Shown here: piece after piece, positions 34,900 to 47,043 of the stretch
Position numbering within the stretch: the first letter of the stretch is position 1
Layout: each line of letters begins with the position of its first letter
Assembly: GCA_905221615.1 (NCBI GenBank)
Contig: CAJNDT010004724.1
Span: forward strand, 310,001 to 374,000
DNA: 64,000 nucleotides
From: Symbiodinium sp. CCMP2592
Taxonomy: Eukaryota; Sar; Dinophyceae; Suessiales; Symbiodiniaceae
Direction of reading: 5' to 3'
The notes under the pieces: generated by a model
Database searches by the model: none
Seen by the model: the letters and a program-made list of their open reading frames with translations, nothing else
What the model was told of the DNA's origin: nothing
Program-made: the position numbers and the translations under genes

Positions 34900-37530
34900 G
34901 GAACCGTCGATGGCTGGTCGGCCAGCTAGGTTTCGGTCACGGCTTCGCCTCGAGTGCTTTGCACCGGCTTTGCAGTCGGAAAAGCCGGCGACGATAGGAA
35001 TCCTTCTTAAAGCGGCCCAATGTGCATGCGAGCCCAAGAAGGATGCAAAGTTTACCTTTACATATCGCCGGTCGAATCTTTTGATTTGTTTGAAGCTGAT
35101 TTTTGCCTTCGTAGGCAGTTGCCCAAAGTTGTTCCCGCGCTTGTGCTTCCTTGAACTTACCTGGTAGGCCGATAGAACTGAGTTCAAAACGGTACATGCA
35201 GCTTGCAGTGTTTGCGTTGCGCTCAAGCAGTTATAAACGGCATGAAACAAATTGTCAGAGATTCGAACTTCAACGTGTGAGCTCTGTGTGGCCGTGGCCA
35301 GTGACAAAATGTTGATTTTGGCCTTGATGCGGCTCGAGCGTTTTTCTGACCGCAAACCACGGTGGGCAGAGCCGACCTGTGCACAGGCCAACGGCTTGTG
35401 CCGGCTTGGTGGGGCCAAATCTCGAAGTGCCCTTGCAGAAGGACGGACACGATCAGGATGCAACAGCTGTTCGACGGATGCTCTTCATGTTGCGTGTATG
35501 TCTTTGAAGGGCGTCGAGAAGCTCTCAGCTGAGGAGGCGCATTTGGAGAGCTCCCATCGGTAGGACTAGGATAGTTCGCAGCAGGGCGACAGACAGGAGT
35601 GCTGGCGCCTGTTCGTTGACCCTGTCACGTCTTGTGAAGCATCTTGCCTCCAGGTGCACAAGCTCCTCGAGGCAGGGCTGCCTGCCTCTCAGAACTGGGC
35701 GACCAGCCCGTGGCGAAGTTAGCAAAGGCCTTTCGGATGCGAAGATTACTCCAACGAAGCCTTGAGGTGCTTGCTCATTGACGTGCGTGGGGATGATCGT
35801 GCGTCTGGTTACATCGAGGCCTTTTGAGCAAAAGTCGCGGATTTGTTGTTTCGCACTGGGTGTCCGGAGGGAGTCTGTGTTTCCCGTCACTTGACGACTC
35901 CAGGGTGCGGTGCACGAGCCCACCAGTACCTTCTTCAACAGAGCAGGGGCGCCAAGAGAGGGAGTTGGTGTTCGGACCAGACGTATGGAGTGTAGCATTC
36001 GTGACCGAGCTTGTCTGTTGAATCTGCTGGTGAGGTGCCGGAGCTGGTCGAGAAGTTCTCGAAAGAGAAGCTGGTGGCCAGCAGCTCAGAATGTGCGTTC
36101 GTCGCATGTGCTGCTGCGGAGCTTTGGCGATGCGTCAGTCAGAGGCAGTCAGTTTCGAATCTCTGTGCAATGGATGCGACCACCACCCGTCTGCTGAGAT
36201 CTTCCATTGCCAATATTCCTGGCACCGCGGCCCCCAGCTGGATGCCAAGTCTACTGTTGTGGGATGTTGTGGAGCCTTCGAATTTTGTGGGACTGGTGTT
36301 GCAGCTTTCGACAGACAGTGTCTGAGCATGTGCGGTTTCTGTAAGCAGACCGTTCACAAAGGAGGGGCTGCAGGTCGAAGTGAGCTTCAGTACAGCATTA
36401 TCCGAGAAGACACGGCAGGTGTGCCAATTGGTACCGCGAGCAGGCGCCGACTTCTCAGCGAGGGCCTCGGTCTTTGGAGAAATTCCGTAGCTCTACTTTG
36501 TTTCGCATGTTTCGTGGAGCTACAGCTTCCTGCTGGGGATAGGCAAGTCAAGCTGGCGGAACTTGCAAGCTCTGTGGTTGATGCCATGAAAGCAGTTTTA
36601 AGCGCCTTGAAGCTCCAGATCCGATATATGCGCTCCGAGCACGAAGCGGCGTGTCTCGTCCCCGGAGTCCTCGAGCTGATGCGAGTGGCTGTTGATGGGA
36701 AGGCGCGTGGGCGTGCTGGAGGGAGGCTTCCGCGGCTGGGAACGCCAGCGATTGCCAGCGGGGAGCCTCAGCCTTCGTGGCATAGATGCAATGCTTCAGG
36801 TAATTTGCGCAAGTGTGTCGCAGCATGCATGTCGCAGCTTGGCGACTGCAGGTCGTGTACGAGCAGGCCATGGATGCCATTGGGCAGGTTCGGTGCACTC
36901 ACGTTGTTCAGTCGGTGGTGAGACCTCACGCCAGTGCAAACACAGTTTAATGCTTGAGGATCTTGAGGGTGGAGTGGCATGTGCAGTGCTGCAATGCCAC
37001 GGGCTTGGGTATGTCAATCCTGTCCGGCTCACTGCCAGGCGAACGCCGACAACTACGCGCTCTCGATGGGTATGCAAGTGGCAGGCCTGGGTCTTGGACC
37101 GAGTCTCGGGTGCGATTGACGATTGCTGTGCCATGGCAGACATGCCCAGACGGAAGGTGCTGACGCGTGAGGCCGCAGCAGTCCTGGGTTCTTCGCAGGC
37201 AGGTCAGCATCGGCAACTTTGGAAAACCGCCCTTGCCGAAGCGTGCCGGCAGAGATGCGCTCGCTGAGCACTGACTAAGGAAGAAAGACCGCAAACCATA
37301 TTTGAAAGATGAGCCTAGGAATTGCAGGCCACAACGGCATGATTGGGTTTTGCAACAGATACTTTAGCTCACCACAGCCACCGTGTTTGCCAACGTTGGC
37401 AAAAGAGACAGTGCCGGAGCTTCCACACCGCCTACGTCCTGCGAAACGGCATAAAAAGGCACGAAGTCCCGTCCTGAGTCTCATGAACCCATGTCGTGAA
37501 TATCGGCTCAGTAGTGTATTAGTGTTTGCT

Positions 37531-37568
<38 letters not shown>

Positions 37569-38400
37569 GGAATGTGGTGATCATTTCCTTTACTTGGAGG
37601 GTGCGTCCGGTCATATCAGCGGGATCTTCAAGTGGGAGGTCCGTAATCATGGGTATTGTAGGCCGGTAGATGATCACGCATATCATACTTTTGGTCCCTG
37701 GCAGTGCTTCCCCCATCAGCATGGACAATGCTACAGAGCTTGCTCTCGGAGCTTATGGCCCGCTTGCAGGCTCTCTCCACGCCTTTGGCTGCGTTTTCTG
37801 ATGGACACATCTGCCACGCAGCTCCGATGCTTTTCATTTGCACAGGCTTGGCTATATACGTGGTGGAAAAATATCATTGCTGTGTTCAACCAATCATTCA
37901 GAGAACCCAACGCGACTCGCCGGGAACTGCAGCTAATTGTGGCTAATTCGTCTGCAACAGACTACTTGGCGTGCTTGCCAGTGACTCAAAAACAGAGCCG
38001 ATGAGCTGGCAGACTGGCTTGCCATGGCTTATTAAACATGGCTGTGCATTGTGCAATGGCACGCACGCAGGCCTTGCAAGCAGCATTTGGCGCAAGTCGT
38101 ATTCGGTAGCGGCCAATGATCGCTTCTGGCGATGGCGTCTGATGCGGAGAGCCGAGAGGGTGCACGAGTGTTTGATGCCTGTACGGCTGCAGTTGGCTCG
38201 TCCGTCAGCTCAGGTCTCATACTTCTGCGTGCCGACGGTTCCAGTGGCTGTGCCCTGGTGGAAAATGCAATTCCTTCTCTGGTGTCGAAGACTCCATTCT
38301 GTGTGAGGCACCTCCTGCAGTGCAGATGCCGGCGAGGCAGTGCCTGCCTTGGATCCGGGCAGCATTGTAGCGGAGCGGGCTGAGCAAATTCTTGGACGGA
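34900..38400 (+). repeat. Tandem gene unit 6, diverged
   Basis: This unit is the most diverged of the array. It resumes in mid-unit at about 35,020 (after the retroelement sequence) with the GLVGPN exon at 35403, then the phosphatase exons. The usual 3' segments follow (YALSMG-like region, KVLTREAAAVLG near 37,160, GIFKWEVRNHGYCRPVDD near 37,620). The start of the following unit comes next, with a YYY-type exon at 38214. It carries a (GT)n run at 37,535-37,565. Confidence 0.7.
35510..36756 (+). CDS. Cdc25/ACR2-type rhodanese phosphatase domain, copy 5 (diverged)
   Basis: Exon chain: GVEKLSAEEAHLES (35510), LLIDVRGDDRASGYIE (35767-35818), GAVHEPTS (about 35,904), VPELVEKFSKEKLV (36035-36076), IFHCQYSWHRGPQL (36199-36240) and VGVLEGGFRGWE (about 36,706-36,741). 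The catalytic Cys and Arg are present, but the normally fixed Gly-His-Ile reads Gly-Tyr-Ile. An extra frame, VVDAMKAVLSALKLQIR (about 36,577), sits between the loop and the final strand. Diverged counterparts of it occur in other units. The GC donors after GYIE and KLV are kept. It may be functional or decaying. Confidence 0.62.
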
Positions 38401-38404
38401 TGCA

Positions 38405-38423
38405 GGTTTAGGGTTTAGGGTTC
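38405..38423 (+). repeat. Short interstitial TTTAGGG repeat
   Basis: Two exact TTTAGGG units in a row (within GGTTTAGGGTTTAGGGTTC) match the telomere repeat of plants and of dinoflagellates. The tract is too short to be a telomere. It lies at the point where the usual unit order is broken. Confidence 0.6.
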
Positions 38424-38880
38424 TGATCATGCTGGCCAAGGATTGGTCTTGGTGCTGGAAATTCGGCCTTTCTTGGAACGAAAACTGTAATTACTTCTGA
38501 CCGGAAACCTTGCTTAACGATCGTCTGTTTTGCACGGAAATCCTATACAAACAAATCTGGCTGGTCCTGATGTGAGGCAAAGGCAAATTTCAGTTAAGCT
38601 ATTTTGAAAATACTCCTGACCGGAAATTTGAAATTTGGCAGAGGAGCTGAAAATGCGGCTTTTGGTTCGGACATCCGGGCTTGCTGTTGAGCAGAGGCAA
38701 TTTGTTGGCGAAAGTTCGAAAGAACCTGCCATGGTTCGGAAGCGAAACCGGAGATTGCTCATAAACAAGTCTGGCGAAAAATTGGTCTTGGTGCTCTGGG
38801 CTCATGCCAAGTTGGAGCCGGAAAGAATGATTTGAGACGTTGTCTGCTTTTTGTGATGTTCCAAAACCACAGTTTTCAGC
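38424..38880. other. Breakpoint filler without a recognisable gene
   Basis: AT-richer sequence not seen elsewhere in the window. It has internal direct repeats: ATTGGTCTTGGTGCT at about 38,442 and 38,781, and CTGACCGGAAA at about 38,498 and 38,615. It replaces the part of a unit that should hold the first phosphatase exons. Confidence 0.5.
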
Positions 38881-38889
38881 TGGATATTA

Positions 38890-40150
38890 ATTTTTTCAGG
38901 CCTTTTCTGCAACGAGTGTCGGTGTCGTGTAACGAAATTTGGAGAGGTAAGCTGCGGAACTCTGCAGGCTCTTTGGCCGACTCCATGAACGTAGGTTAGC
39001 ACCGACCCAGATTCCTCAAGCTCCAGATCCGACAATGCACGCTGCGCCTTTTCGGATTGCGCTTCCGGAGTGCATGTGCGAAAAGAAGAAGTACTGTGGT
39101 ACTGTGGCTGCATCGTACCGTATGATTACCTTCTTGAGCCGACCGACCTTCGGCATTTGTTCATTCTCACAGGCTTCGAGCTGATGCGAGTGGCTGTTCA
39201 CGCGAAGGCGCGTGGCCGTGCTGGATGGAGGGAGGCTTCCGCGGCTGGGAACGCCAGCGATTGCCGGCAGGGAGCCTCAGCCTTCGTGAAGCGAGGTTTT
39301 CAATCTGCTCCGCATGGGGCACGTGTGTTTGCTGGCCGACTGCAGGTCGTCCACGAGCAAGCCTTGGATGCCCAAGTGCAGGCTAGTTGCCTCTGCGTGC
39401 AACTGGTTGCTAGTTGCTGCTGTTGCTTCCTGCCAGCACGAAGGCAGTTTCAGGCATAAGGCGATTGAAGGTGGAGTGGCATGTGCATTGTCGCAGCGCG
39501 ATGTGCTTTGGCACGTCCTGCCTCTTTCAGAGCTGGAGTGCCAGGCGATGGCAGACGTCTATGCGCTCTCGATGGGCAGGCGAGTGTTCTTGCGGCCGCG
39601 TTTCGGTTGAATTGGCCGACCTCTCTGAATCTCTTTGATGGGTTTGTATCTTCGCACTCTCAACGGGCAGTCGAGTTGCAGGCAGGCACTCTTGAGGCGG
39701 CGTTTCGGTTGATTTAGATGGCTCCTCATGGGTTTGCGGTGCCTCGATGTGTTTCTGCTCTGTTGGAAGGCGCTGGCGCGTGAGGCTGCAGCAGTCCTGC
39801 GTTTTATGGGATGCTTCGAAGGCAGGCCAGTTATCTATGAACTGCTGCCGCGGGCTCTGGCTACGAGAACAAACGTGCAAAGTTGCCGCCGGGACTTTGC
39901 ACATTTGTTATCTCGTAGCCAGAGCCCGCGGCAGCAGTTCATAAATCTGGCAAGTCGGACATGAGGTGCGGCTTTAACATTAGTAAACATTAGCAGTGTC
40001 AAGCAGCATGCCGAAGGACGAACTTGCTGCGGCGGGCTGTTGTTCGTTGTTCCCGGTGAATAACGCTGGGTTCTCGGAGCTCGACGAACCTCCCGAAAGG
40101 AGTGGTTCTGGCTGATGGTACTTAGCACACTAGATTCCTCTAGATTGCGC
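38890..40150 (+). pseudogene. Deleted tandem unit with a frameshifted phosphatase end
   Basis: The sequence re-enters the unit at TGCAACGAGTG (about 38,909), so the Asp-Val-Arg and Cys-X5-Arg exons are missing. The final-strand exon near 39,212 carries an inserted ATGG: the frame reads VAVLDGGRLPR instead of VAVLEGGFRGW. The later YALSMG exon (about 39,560) and REAAAVL segment are present. This unit cannot make the domain. Confidence 0.65.
39836..39943. repeat. Long near-perfect inverted repeat
   Basis: Left arm 39,836-39,883 and right arm 39,894-39,943 are complementary over about 48 bases, broken only by a 2-nt indel and one mismatch; the spacer is 10 nt. The right arm (CTCGTAGCCAGAGCCCGCGG) is normal unit sequence found in the other units. 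The left arm is an inverted extra copy found only here. Confidence 0.92.
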
Positions 40151-42493
40151 AGCCACCACCAACGACGGGGAAAACGGCACGAGGTCCCGTCGCGGGTTTC
40201 GCGATCCCGTGCGAATGTGAATTCAAGGAGGTGTGGACATGTGTGAAGCTTCTGTCATCTTCTGTCGTCTTATTTTACATTGTAGTCAAGGTTCTGTTTC
40301 CCTTTACTGGAGGCATTGAGTGCGCAGGCCCACTTAGTGCCCTTGGCCGCTTTTCCAGATAGATAGTCGGTGCTAAAGTAGCTTCCATTGTGACTTAGAC
40401 AGAGTCGGAGATAAACAGAGGATGTCCCGTTCGAGGAGCTTTGAGGCGACGTGCCATAATAGACAGGCCCGAGGCAATCCCGATGCGATGGAATTCGTGA
40501 GAGGATGTCATCACTCGCTGAAGCCGAGCAGCCTTTGGCCCGACCTCGGCGGTACACCGTTGGGAAGCACGCAGCAGCCAGCCAGATGGCTAGCCACGTG
40601 ACGGGCTCAGAGCGGCCCATTGCGCCGAACGGATGCCTGCTGGACTGCAGCTTGCTCAAAAGAAACGAGCTAAGGTTTCTTACTACTACGTGGCCACAGT
40701 GCCGAGGGCCGTGCCTTGGTGCAACATGAAGACTCATCACCCCCCCCCCCTGCCGGGCAGGGAAGAGCCTTGCCAGCGTCTCGGTCTCCTCTTCAGCCTC
40801 TTCTCCGTCGTGTGTGAGGTGCCAGCCGCCGTGACCATGCCGGTGAGGCAGCGCTTGCCTCGGGCCACTTAGGTCCGGGCAGAATTCTGGCGGAGCGGAC
40901 TGGCTGCCTGCTTCGGGAGATTTCGTAGTTTTTGTGCGGGAGGGTTGGGCAAGGATTTACATGATGCCACACGTGTTGGTGCCCGCGACGGCTGGCTTCT
41001 AAGCTGCTGCTCCCAGCGAGCATTTTTGGCAGTAGTGTTGAAACCTGTCCGTGCATCTTGCTCAGTCCTTCTGGCCCAATGTTCCCGTCAAGGCTGTGCA
41101 TGCCCCAGAGAATGTGTGCAAGTGTGCTGACACTGCGGTGCTGCTGGATGCTGCTGCTGTGCGGACATGCAGCGTGACGGTTAGGTGCCCACGATACCAT
41201 CGAGCTGAGCGGTAAATCTGAGGCCAATTTGCCAGCGGCGCGACCCGTTTCTGCTGCCACCAGGCTCGCAGCTCACTTGCGGCAGAGTGCTTCGGCAATC
41301 TCGCGGCTGAGGGATGACCTGCACTGTGGAGTAGGGTGCAAACCCGGCTTTTATCATGCCCTCGCGTTAGACTTGTGCTGCCTTGACATGCCATGACATT
41401 GCCTGGGCGCTAACCATCATTCGAAAGCTTTGCCAAATGCATTAGACTTTGAAGCAGGTCGTTGGCGCCTGGCCCATCCAAAATGGACCGCCCTGTCACT
41501 GTCTGCCGTCCTCTGCGTTGCCTGATTCAATCTGCTTCCTCAGTGTGTTCCTCAGGAGCACATGCAGGCCTCCGTGGCCAGAAACTGAGACGATCGGTGA
41601 GTGCCAGTCCTCGAATATGCACGGCTTTCCGTTTTCCCATCCTTTTCGATGTCGAGGTGCAGACGACGGCGAACACCGTCGTCTCTGCACCCAGGCCTGG
41701 CTCGGTCTCGGTGCAACTTGCGGTGTGTGAGCGGCTTTGACATCCCCTGAGTTGGAAATCCCTTGATGCCATGCCTTTAACTTGAAGCAGGCCCTGTGTC
41801 GCTGGCCCACAGACAAAGGACGGCTTTATAACAGCTGACGGGATCTGTTCGTTTGCGGTTTTAATCTGATTGCCGACTGAGCTCCTTGTTTTGCGGCCAC
41901 GAAGCCAGCCTGCCAGGCGTCTGCGCAGACCTCCGTGGCCAGGATCTGAGAAGATCAGGGTCCTCCTTGGCCGCGCTGACATGCTGTTCCGTTTTCTTTT
42001 GCAGTCTGCACGATGTCGAGGTGCAGAGTGCGACGAAGACCGTCGTGTCTGCACCCAGGCCCGGCTTGAAAGCACGGTGTGCAACCTCCATGACCACCTT
42101 CATCCTCGCATGTAGCCTTCTATTGCAGTCGCTGCAAAAGAAGCTGTTAGGGACCGCGAGCTGACCACGTAACTGAGAATTCCTTCGACTATGTTCATTG
42201 AGTTCAAGAGGATCCAAGGCAACAAAGTACAAGCAACCTGATAGCCACATTCAGGGTTTGTGCAGATTCATTAAACTCAAAAGTCTCAGCTGTTTGGAAT
42301 CTTTGCCAGCGACAAGATCTCCAGCTTGCTGAGCACAAATCACCACGGACACAGCCGACCTGTGCACAGGCCAGCTCCTACCGGTCTTGTGGGTCCGAAT
42401 TTCGAAGTACCACTGCAGAAGGACGGCCACGCCCAGTCTGCAACATCTGATTGAAACATAGTCTTGATGTGGCCTATAATATGTCTCTGCAAG

Positions 42494-43972
42494 GGGGTCG
42501 AGAAGCTCTCGCCTGGAGAGGCACAGCTGGAGAGCTACTCGTACTAGGATAGTACACAGGAGCGATGGCCGTGTTGATTCTGTCACATCGCATGGGATCT
42601 CGCCTTGAGGTGTGTGAACTCCTCCAGAAAGGACAGCCTGTCTCTCAGGACCCAGTGGGTGCAAATGCCACAAGGACTTAAAAAGAACACTGAGGTGTGT
42701 GCTCGTTGACGTGCGTGGGGATGATCGTGCCTCTGGCCACATCGAGGCCTTTTCAGCAAGATTTGCGGAGTTTGTTTCGCGCCGGGTGTCTGGAGGGAGT
42801 CCGTGTGTCTCGTCCCTCGACGGCTCCAGGGCTCGGTGCACGAGCCCACCAGCTTCCAGGCACCCCTTTTGAATCGGGCGGGGCCGCCAAGAGAGGGAGT
42901 GGGTGCTCCAGAATTTGTGACCGAGCTTGTCTGTTCAATCTGCTAGCTCCTAGTGAGGTGCCGGAGCTAGTGGCCAAATTCTCCAAGGAGAAGCTCGTGG
43001 CCAGCAGCTCAGGTCCTTGCTTGTCGCATGTGGCGCTGCAGAGCGGTCAGTGACTGCACCACTTCGCAAAGCTGCTGAGATCTTCCACTGCCAGTACTCC
43101 ATGCACCGCGGCCCCCAGCGGGATGCCAAGTCTATTGTACGGGTCATGGGCATGGGTGATCAGGATGTGATCAGGTATGTTCGGCAGACATGTTTCCAAC
43201 AGTCATGTTATGTTTCAATTAACCGTCGGTCCGCACCGCGCATCGAAGTGAGTTTTCAGGATAGCCGGTCTCAGACAGCACGGCAGGTGCGCAAACTGGT
43301 ATCGCGAGCAGGCGCCGACCTCGCAGCGGGGGCCTCGGTCTGTGGATACATTCCGCAGTTCTAGTTGCTTCAGTTGTGTGTATTATGCTCGTGCATGCAT
43401 CCCCCCGTCCGAGATGGCATCCTGTCTGCGTCCATGTGTTGAGCAGCTTTGCGTGAGTTGCGTGGCTGGGTGTTGTGACTTCATGGTGCAGCCGGAGAGG
43501 TTTCCCTGCGAGATTCTGGGCTTCTATGATTTTGATTGCTTCCGCAACAAATGGCACCCTAAGTTGTAAACGCCACCGGCGCGAAAGTGCCGGCATGAGA
43601 CTAGCCATGTTCTCAAACCCGGCCAGGCAAGCTGGCGGAATATTGCGGGCTTTGTGGCGAAAGTGTTGCATGCAAGTCAGCACGGCCCTAAAGCTCTGGA
43701 TACGACAGAGTACTGCGCATCTTGGGCTTGGCCGCCATACCCCTGGCTCCGCACACAGAAGACAGAAACCAGAAGGTTGCGAAACAACGGATACGCTTGC
43801 TTCGTATCGTCGCGTCGGCACTACTATGCCTCTCTGCACGTCCCCCCCCCCGCCCTTCGACGTCCTTTGTCCTCGGAGTCCTCGACAAAATGCGAGTGGC
43901 TGTTGACGGAAAGGCGCGTGGCCATTCTCGAGGGAGGCTTCCGCGGCTGGGAAGGACAGCGATTGCCGGCGG
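42494..43972 (+). CDS. Cdc25/ACR2-type rhodanese phosphatase domain, copy 6
   Basis: Exon chain: GVEKLSPGEAQLES (42494), VCELLQKGQPVSQD (about 42,610), VLVDVRGDDRASGHIE (42695-42746), GSVHEPTSFQ (from 42830), VPELVAKFSKEKLV (42958-42999), IFHCQYSMHRGPQR (43080-43121), VRKLVSRA (43287-43311) and VAILEGGFRGWE (about 43,918-43,953). Start positions modulo 3 for GVEKL, GHIE, GSVHE, VPELV and the P-loop are 2, 0, 2, 1 and 0, so the domain is invisible without splicing. Donors after GHIE, SFQ, KLV and SRA are all GC. Confidence 0.75.
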
Positions 43973-45410
43973 GGAGTCTCAGCCTCCGTGAAAGGAAGGA
44001 TGCAGTGATGCTTCGGGGAGTTTGTGCATGTCGTTGGTGCGAATTTTTCAATTTGTCGGACATGTAAACGGCTCTGCTGGTCGACTGCAGGTCCTCCGCG
44101 AGCAACCTATGGATGCAAAAAGCCAGGCTGGGTGAACCAAGTCGTTTGTGACGCCTGCACCAGCGCAAATGCAGTTTAAGGCTTGAGGCTGTTGAAAGTG
44201 GAGTGACATGGTGCTTTGGTATGTCTGGGCCCGTCCGGCTCAGAGCGCCAGGGCAAGGCAGATATCTACGCGCTCTCAATGGGCAGGCGCCTGGCAGGCA
44301 GGGTTCTTGCAGCGGGGCGGGCCTCGCCTCACGAGACACTGCTCTGGAGTGCTATGCTTCGATGTGTTTTTATGCGTTCACTTGGCAGGTGCTGGTGCGT
44401 GAGGCCGCGCAGTGGCCGAGATTCCTTCTGATACTAGTATCCTCCGTGAGTGGGCGCTGGGCTGGCAAGTACTGGTAGCCAAGACTTGGGCCATGCGGAA
44501 CGGATTTACAGAATACGGAAGACGGAAGCCGAAGGGGGCAGGCAGGGTCCCGGCGAATCACGCTGGGCATTGAGAATCGAACAGTCCCATCTTCTAGGCT
44601 GCAGAGAGATTGGGCTTTCGAAGGGCATCCCTGGCTTCCAACTTACATAGCCTCAGGCGATTTTTTCTCGTAGCCAGACCCCACGGCAGCAGTTCAGATG
44701 TGGCAAGTCGGACATGGCACTGTCAGGCAGCATAGCGAAGGACGATCTTGCTGTGGTGGGCTGTTGTTGCTTGTTCCCGGCGAATAACGCTGGGCTGGGT
44801 TCTCTGAGCTCGACGACCCCGCTGTCTTTGCCAATGAGCCGAAAAGACTGGTCCTATTCAGGGGGCATTGAGCACCGTGCCATGATAGACAGGGGTAAGG
44901 CAATACATTTCGTGAGTGGAAGCCATCACTCCCTGAAGCCGGGCAGCCTTTGGCCTAAGCTCAGTGCCACCAACAGATCTGGGCGCCCTACCCATGCACG
45001 TCGAAGAGCTGGAAAGCGACGCGAACTGTAGCACGAAGCTTTGGTTGGCCCTGGACTGTACTTGGTAGCAAAGCCCACAGCCAACGTGTGTTTTCTTTCG
45101 AGATGGCGAACCACGTCAAGGACCCAGACTGGACCATTGCTTGAGCAGAAAAAGCAGAATGAAATTTCTCAAAAAAAGCACGCTTAGGTTTCGTCGTACT
45201 ACGTGCGCGCGGCTCCAAGGGCCGTGCCTCGGCGCAACGAATGATTCATGCCGGTCTCGGTCGCCTCTTGTAGCCTCCTCTGCATCGTGTGTGAGGCGCC
45301 GGCCGTTGTGAGGATGCCAGTGAGACAGTGCCTGCCTCGGGAAGTCTCGCGGAGTGGACTGTCACTATCTGCCTTCTTTGGGAGAGGTCTTGCAGCTTCT
45401 GCTTGTTTTG

Positions 45411-45443
<33 letters not shown>

Positions 45444-46002
45444 GGTTGAGCGAGGATCTACGTCGTGCCACGTGCTGTGGTGCCGGCAACACCGCCGGCG
45501 GGCCACCAGGCTGACCGGGCTGGCGTTTGAGCTGCTGATTCCAGCGGAAATGAAATCTTGAATCCTGTTCGTGCATCTTGCTCAGTCCGTCTGGCCCAAT
45601 TTTCCCGTCAAGGCTGTGCGTACCCCAGAGAGTGTGCAAGTGTGCTTGGCACTACGGCGCTGCTGTGCGGACATGCAGTGTGACGGTTAGCCGTCCACCA
45701 TACTATCATCGAGCTGAGCGCTGAAGTCTGAGGCCAATGTGCCCTTGACACGACCCGTGGCTGCCCCCACTAGGCTCGCAGCTCACAGCTGAGGGATAAC
45801 CGGAGTCGGGTGCAAGCCCGACTTTTGTCATGTTCTCGCGTTGGATGTGTACAGTCTGAGGCTTTGCTTGCGCGCGAACCATGACTCGAAAGCTCTGCCA
45901 GATTCCTATGATCGTTCCCACGCGTTTGACTCTGAAGCAGGTCGCTGGCGCCTTGCCCAGTGAAGATGGACCGCCCTATCTGCGGTCGCCTGCGTTGCTT
46001 GC

Positions 46003-46053
46003 TTCAATCTGCTTCAAGAGTGCGTTCCTCAGGAGCACGTGAAAGCCTCCATG
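46003..46053 (+). CDS. Exon-like segment QCVPQEHV...ASM, paired with the palindromic exon
   Basis: Encodes LLQECVPQEHVKASM and is followed by |GCCAGG, again a GC donor. The palindromic 38-nt segment follows about 100 bases later. The pair is repeated one to three times per unit, in versions such as QCVPQEHMQASV (about 41,540), ACQASAQTSV (about 41,905) and ACQERVHASM (about 30,770). A stop codon follows in the same frame soon after the GC, which supports splicing there. The product is unknown. Confidence 0.4.
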
Positions 46054-47043
46054 GCCAGGAACTGAGAAGATCCGGCCAGTGGAGTTTTGACCTTGGTATC
46101 GCTGACGCATTATCACCGGTTTCCTCTTTCCCATCCTGAGCGATGTCGAGGTGCAGACGACGACGAAGACCGTCGTCTCTGTACGCAGGCCTGGCTCGGT
46201 CTCCATGCATCTTGCGGCGTTGGGGCAGCAGTGTTGACATCGCCTGCACATCTGTGACTCGATAACCTTCGCAGCCCGATGCCTTAATCTGCCTTCGAAG
46301 TCGAAGCAGGAGCTTTGTCCCTGGGCCACCGGCACAGGACTGCGCAACGGCGGTTGAGGGGATCCGTCCGTTTCCGATTTCTGCTTCCCGGTTGAGTTCC
46401 TCGTCTGATTCGTCTTGGTGCCACGAAGCCAGCCTGTCAGGCGCGTGCGCACACCGCCGTGGCCAGGATCTGAGAAGATCGGGGTCCTCCTCGGCTACGC
46501 CGATGTGTTGTCACGGCTTTCCTTTTGCAGTCTGCGCCATGTCGAGGTGCAGACCGCGACGAAGACCGTCGTATCTGCACCGAGGCCCGGCTCAAAAGAC
46601 ACAATCTACAACCTCCATCCATCCTCGTGTGTAGCCTTCCATTGCAGCCGGTGCAAAAAAAGGCTGCTGGGGTCTGCGAAACAGACCACGTAACTGATAT
46701 TCCGTCGATTGTGTTCACTGAGTTCAAGAGGATCAGAGGCAACAACGTACAAGCAACCTGAGAGCCACATTCAGGGTTTGTGCGGATTATTTGAACTCCA
46801 ACGTCCCAGCTCTTGTGAATCTTTGCCTGCGACAAGATTTTGATTTCTGTGCCAGATTCTAGATGCGGCTCCAGCTTGCTGAGCACAAATCGCCACGGAC
46901 AGAGCCGACCCGTGCACAGGCCAGCTCCCACCGGTTTGGTGGGTCCGAATTTCGAGGTGCCCCTGCAGAAGGACGGCCACGCCCAGTCTGCAACATCTGA
47001 TTGAAACATAGTCTTGATGTGGCCTATAATATGTCTCTGGAAG

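Noticed and set aside
36091-36921. Continuous + strand frame of 276 codons in unit 6, taken as one exon
   Set aside because: It contains the Cys-X5-Arg loop, but it reads through the inferred introns. It does not carry the Gly-Gly-Phe-Arg-Gly-Trp end in its frame, since that end lies in another frame. The long frame is a chance absence of stops in this copy only.
37309-38004. 231-codon + strand frame with a Cys/Val repeat
   Set aside because: The Cys-Val run is the (GT)n tract. The flanking parts correspond to several distinct exon-like segments of the unit, so the frame is not a single protein.
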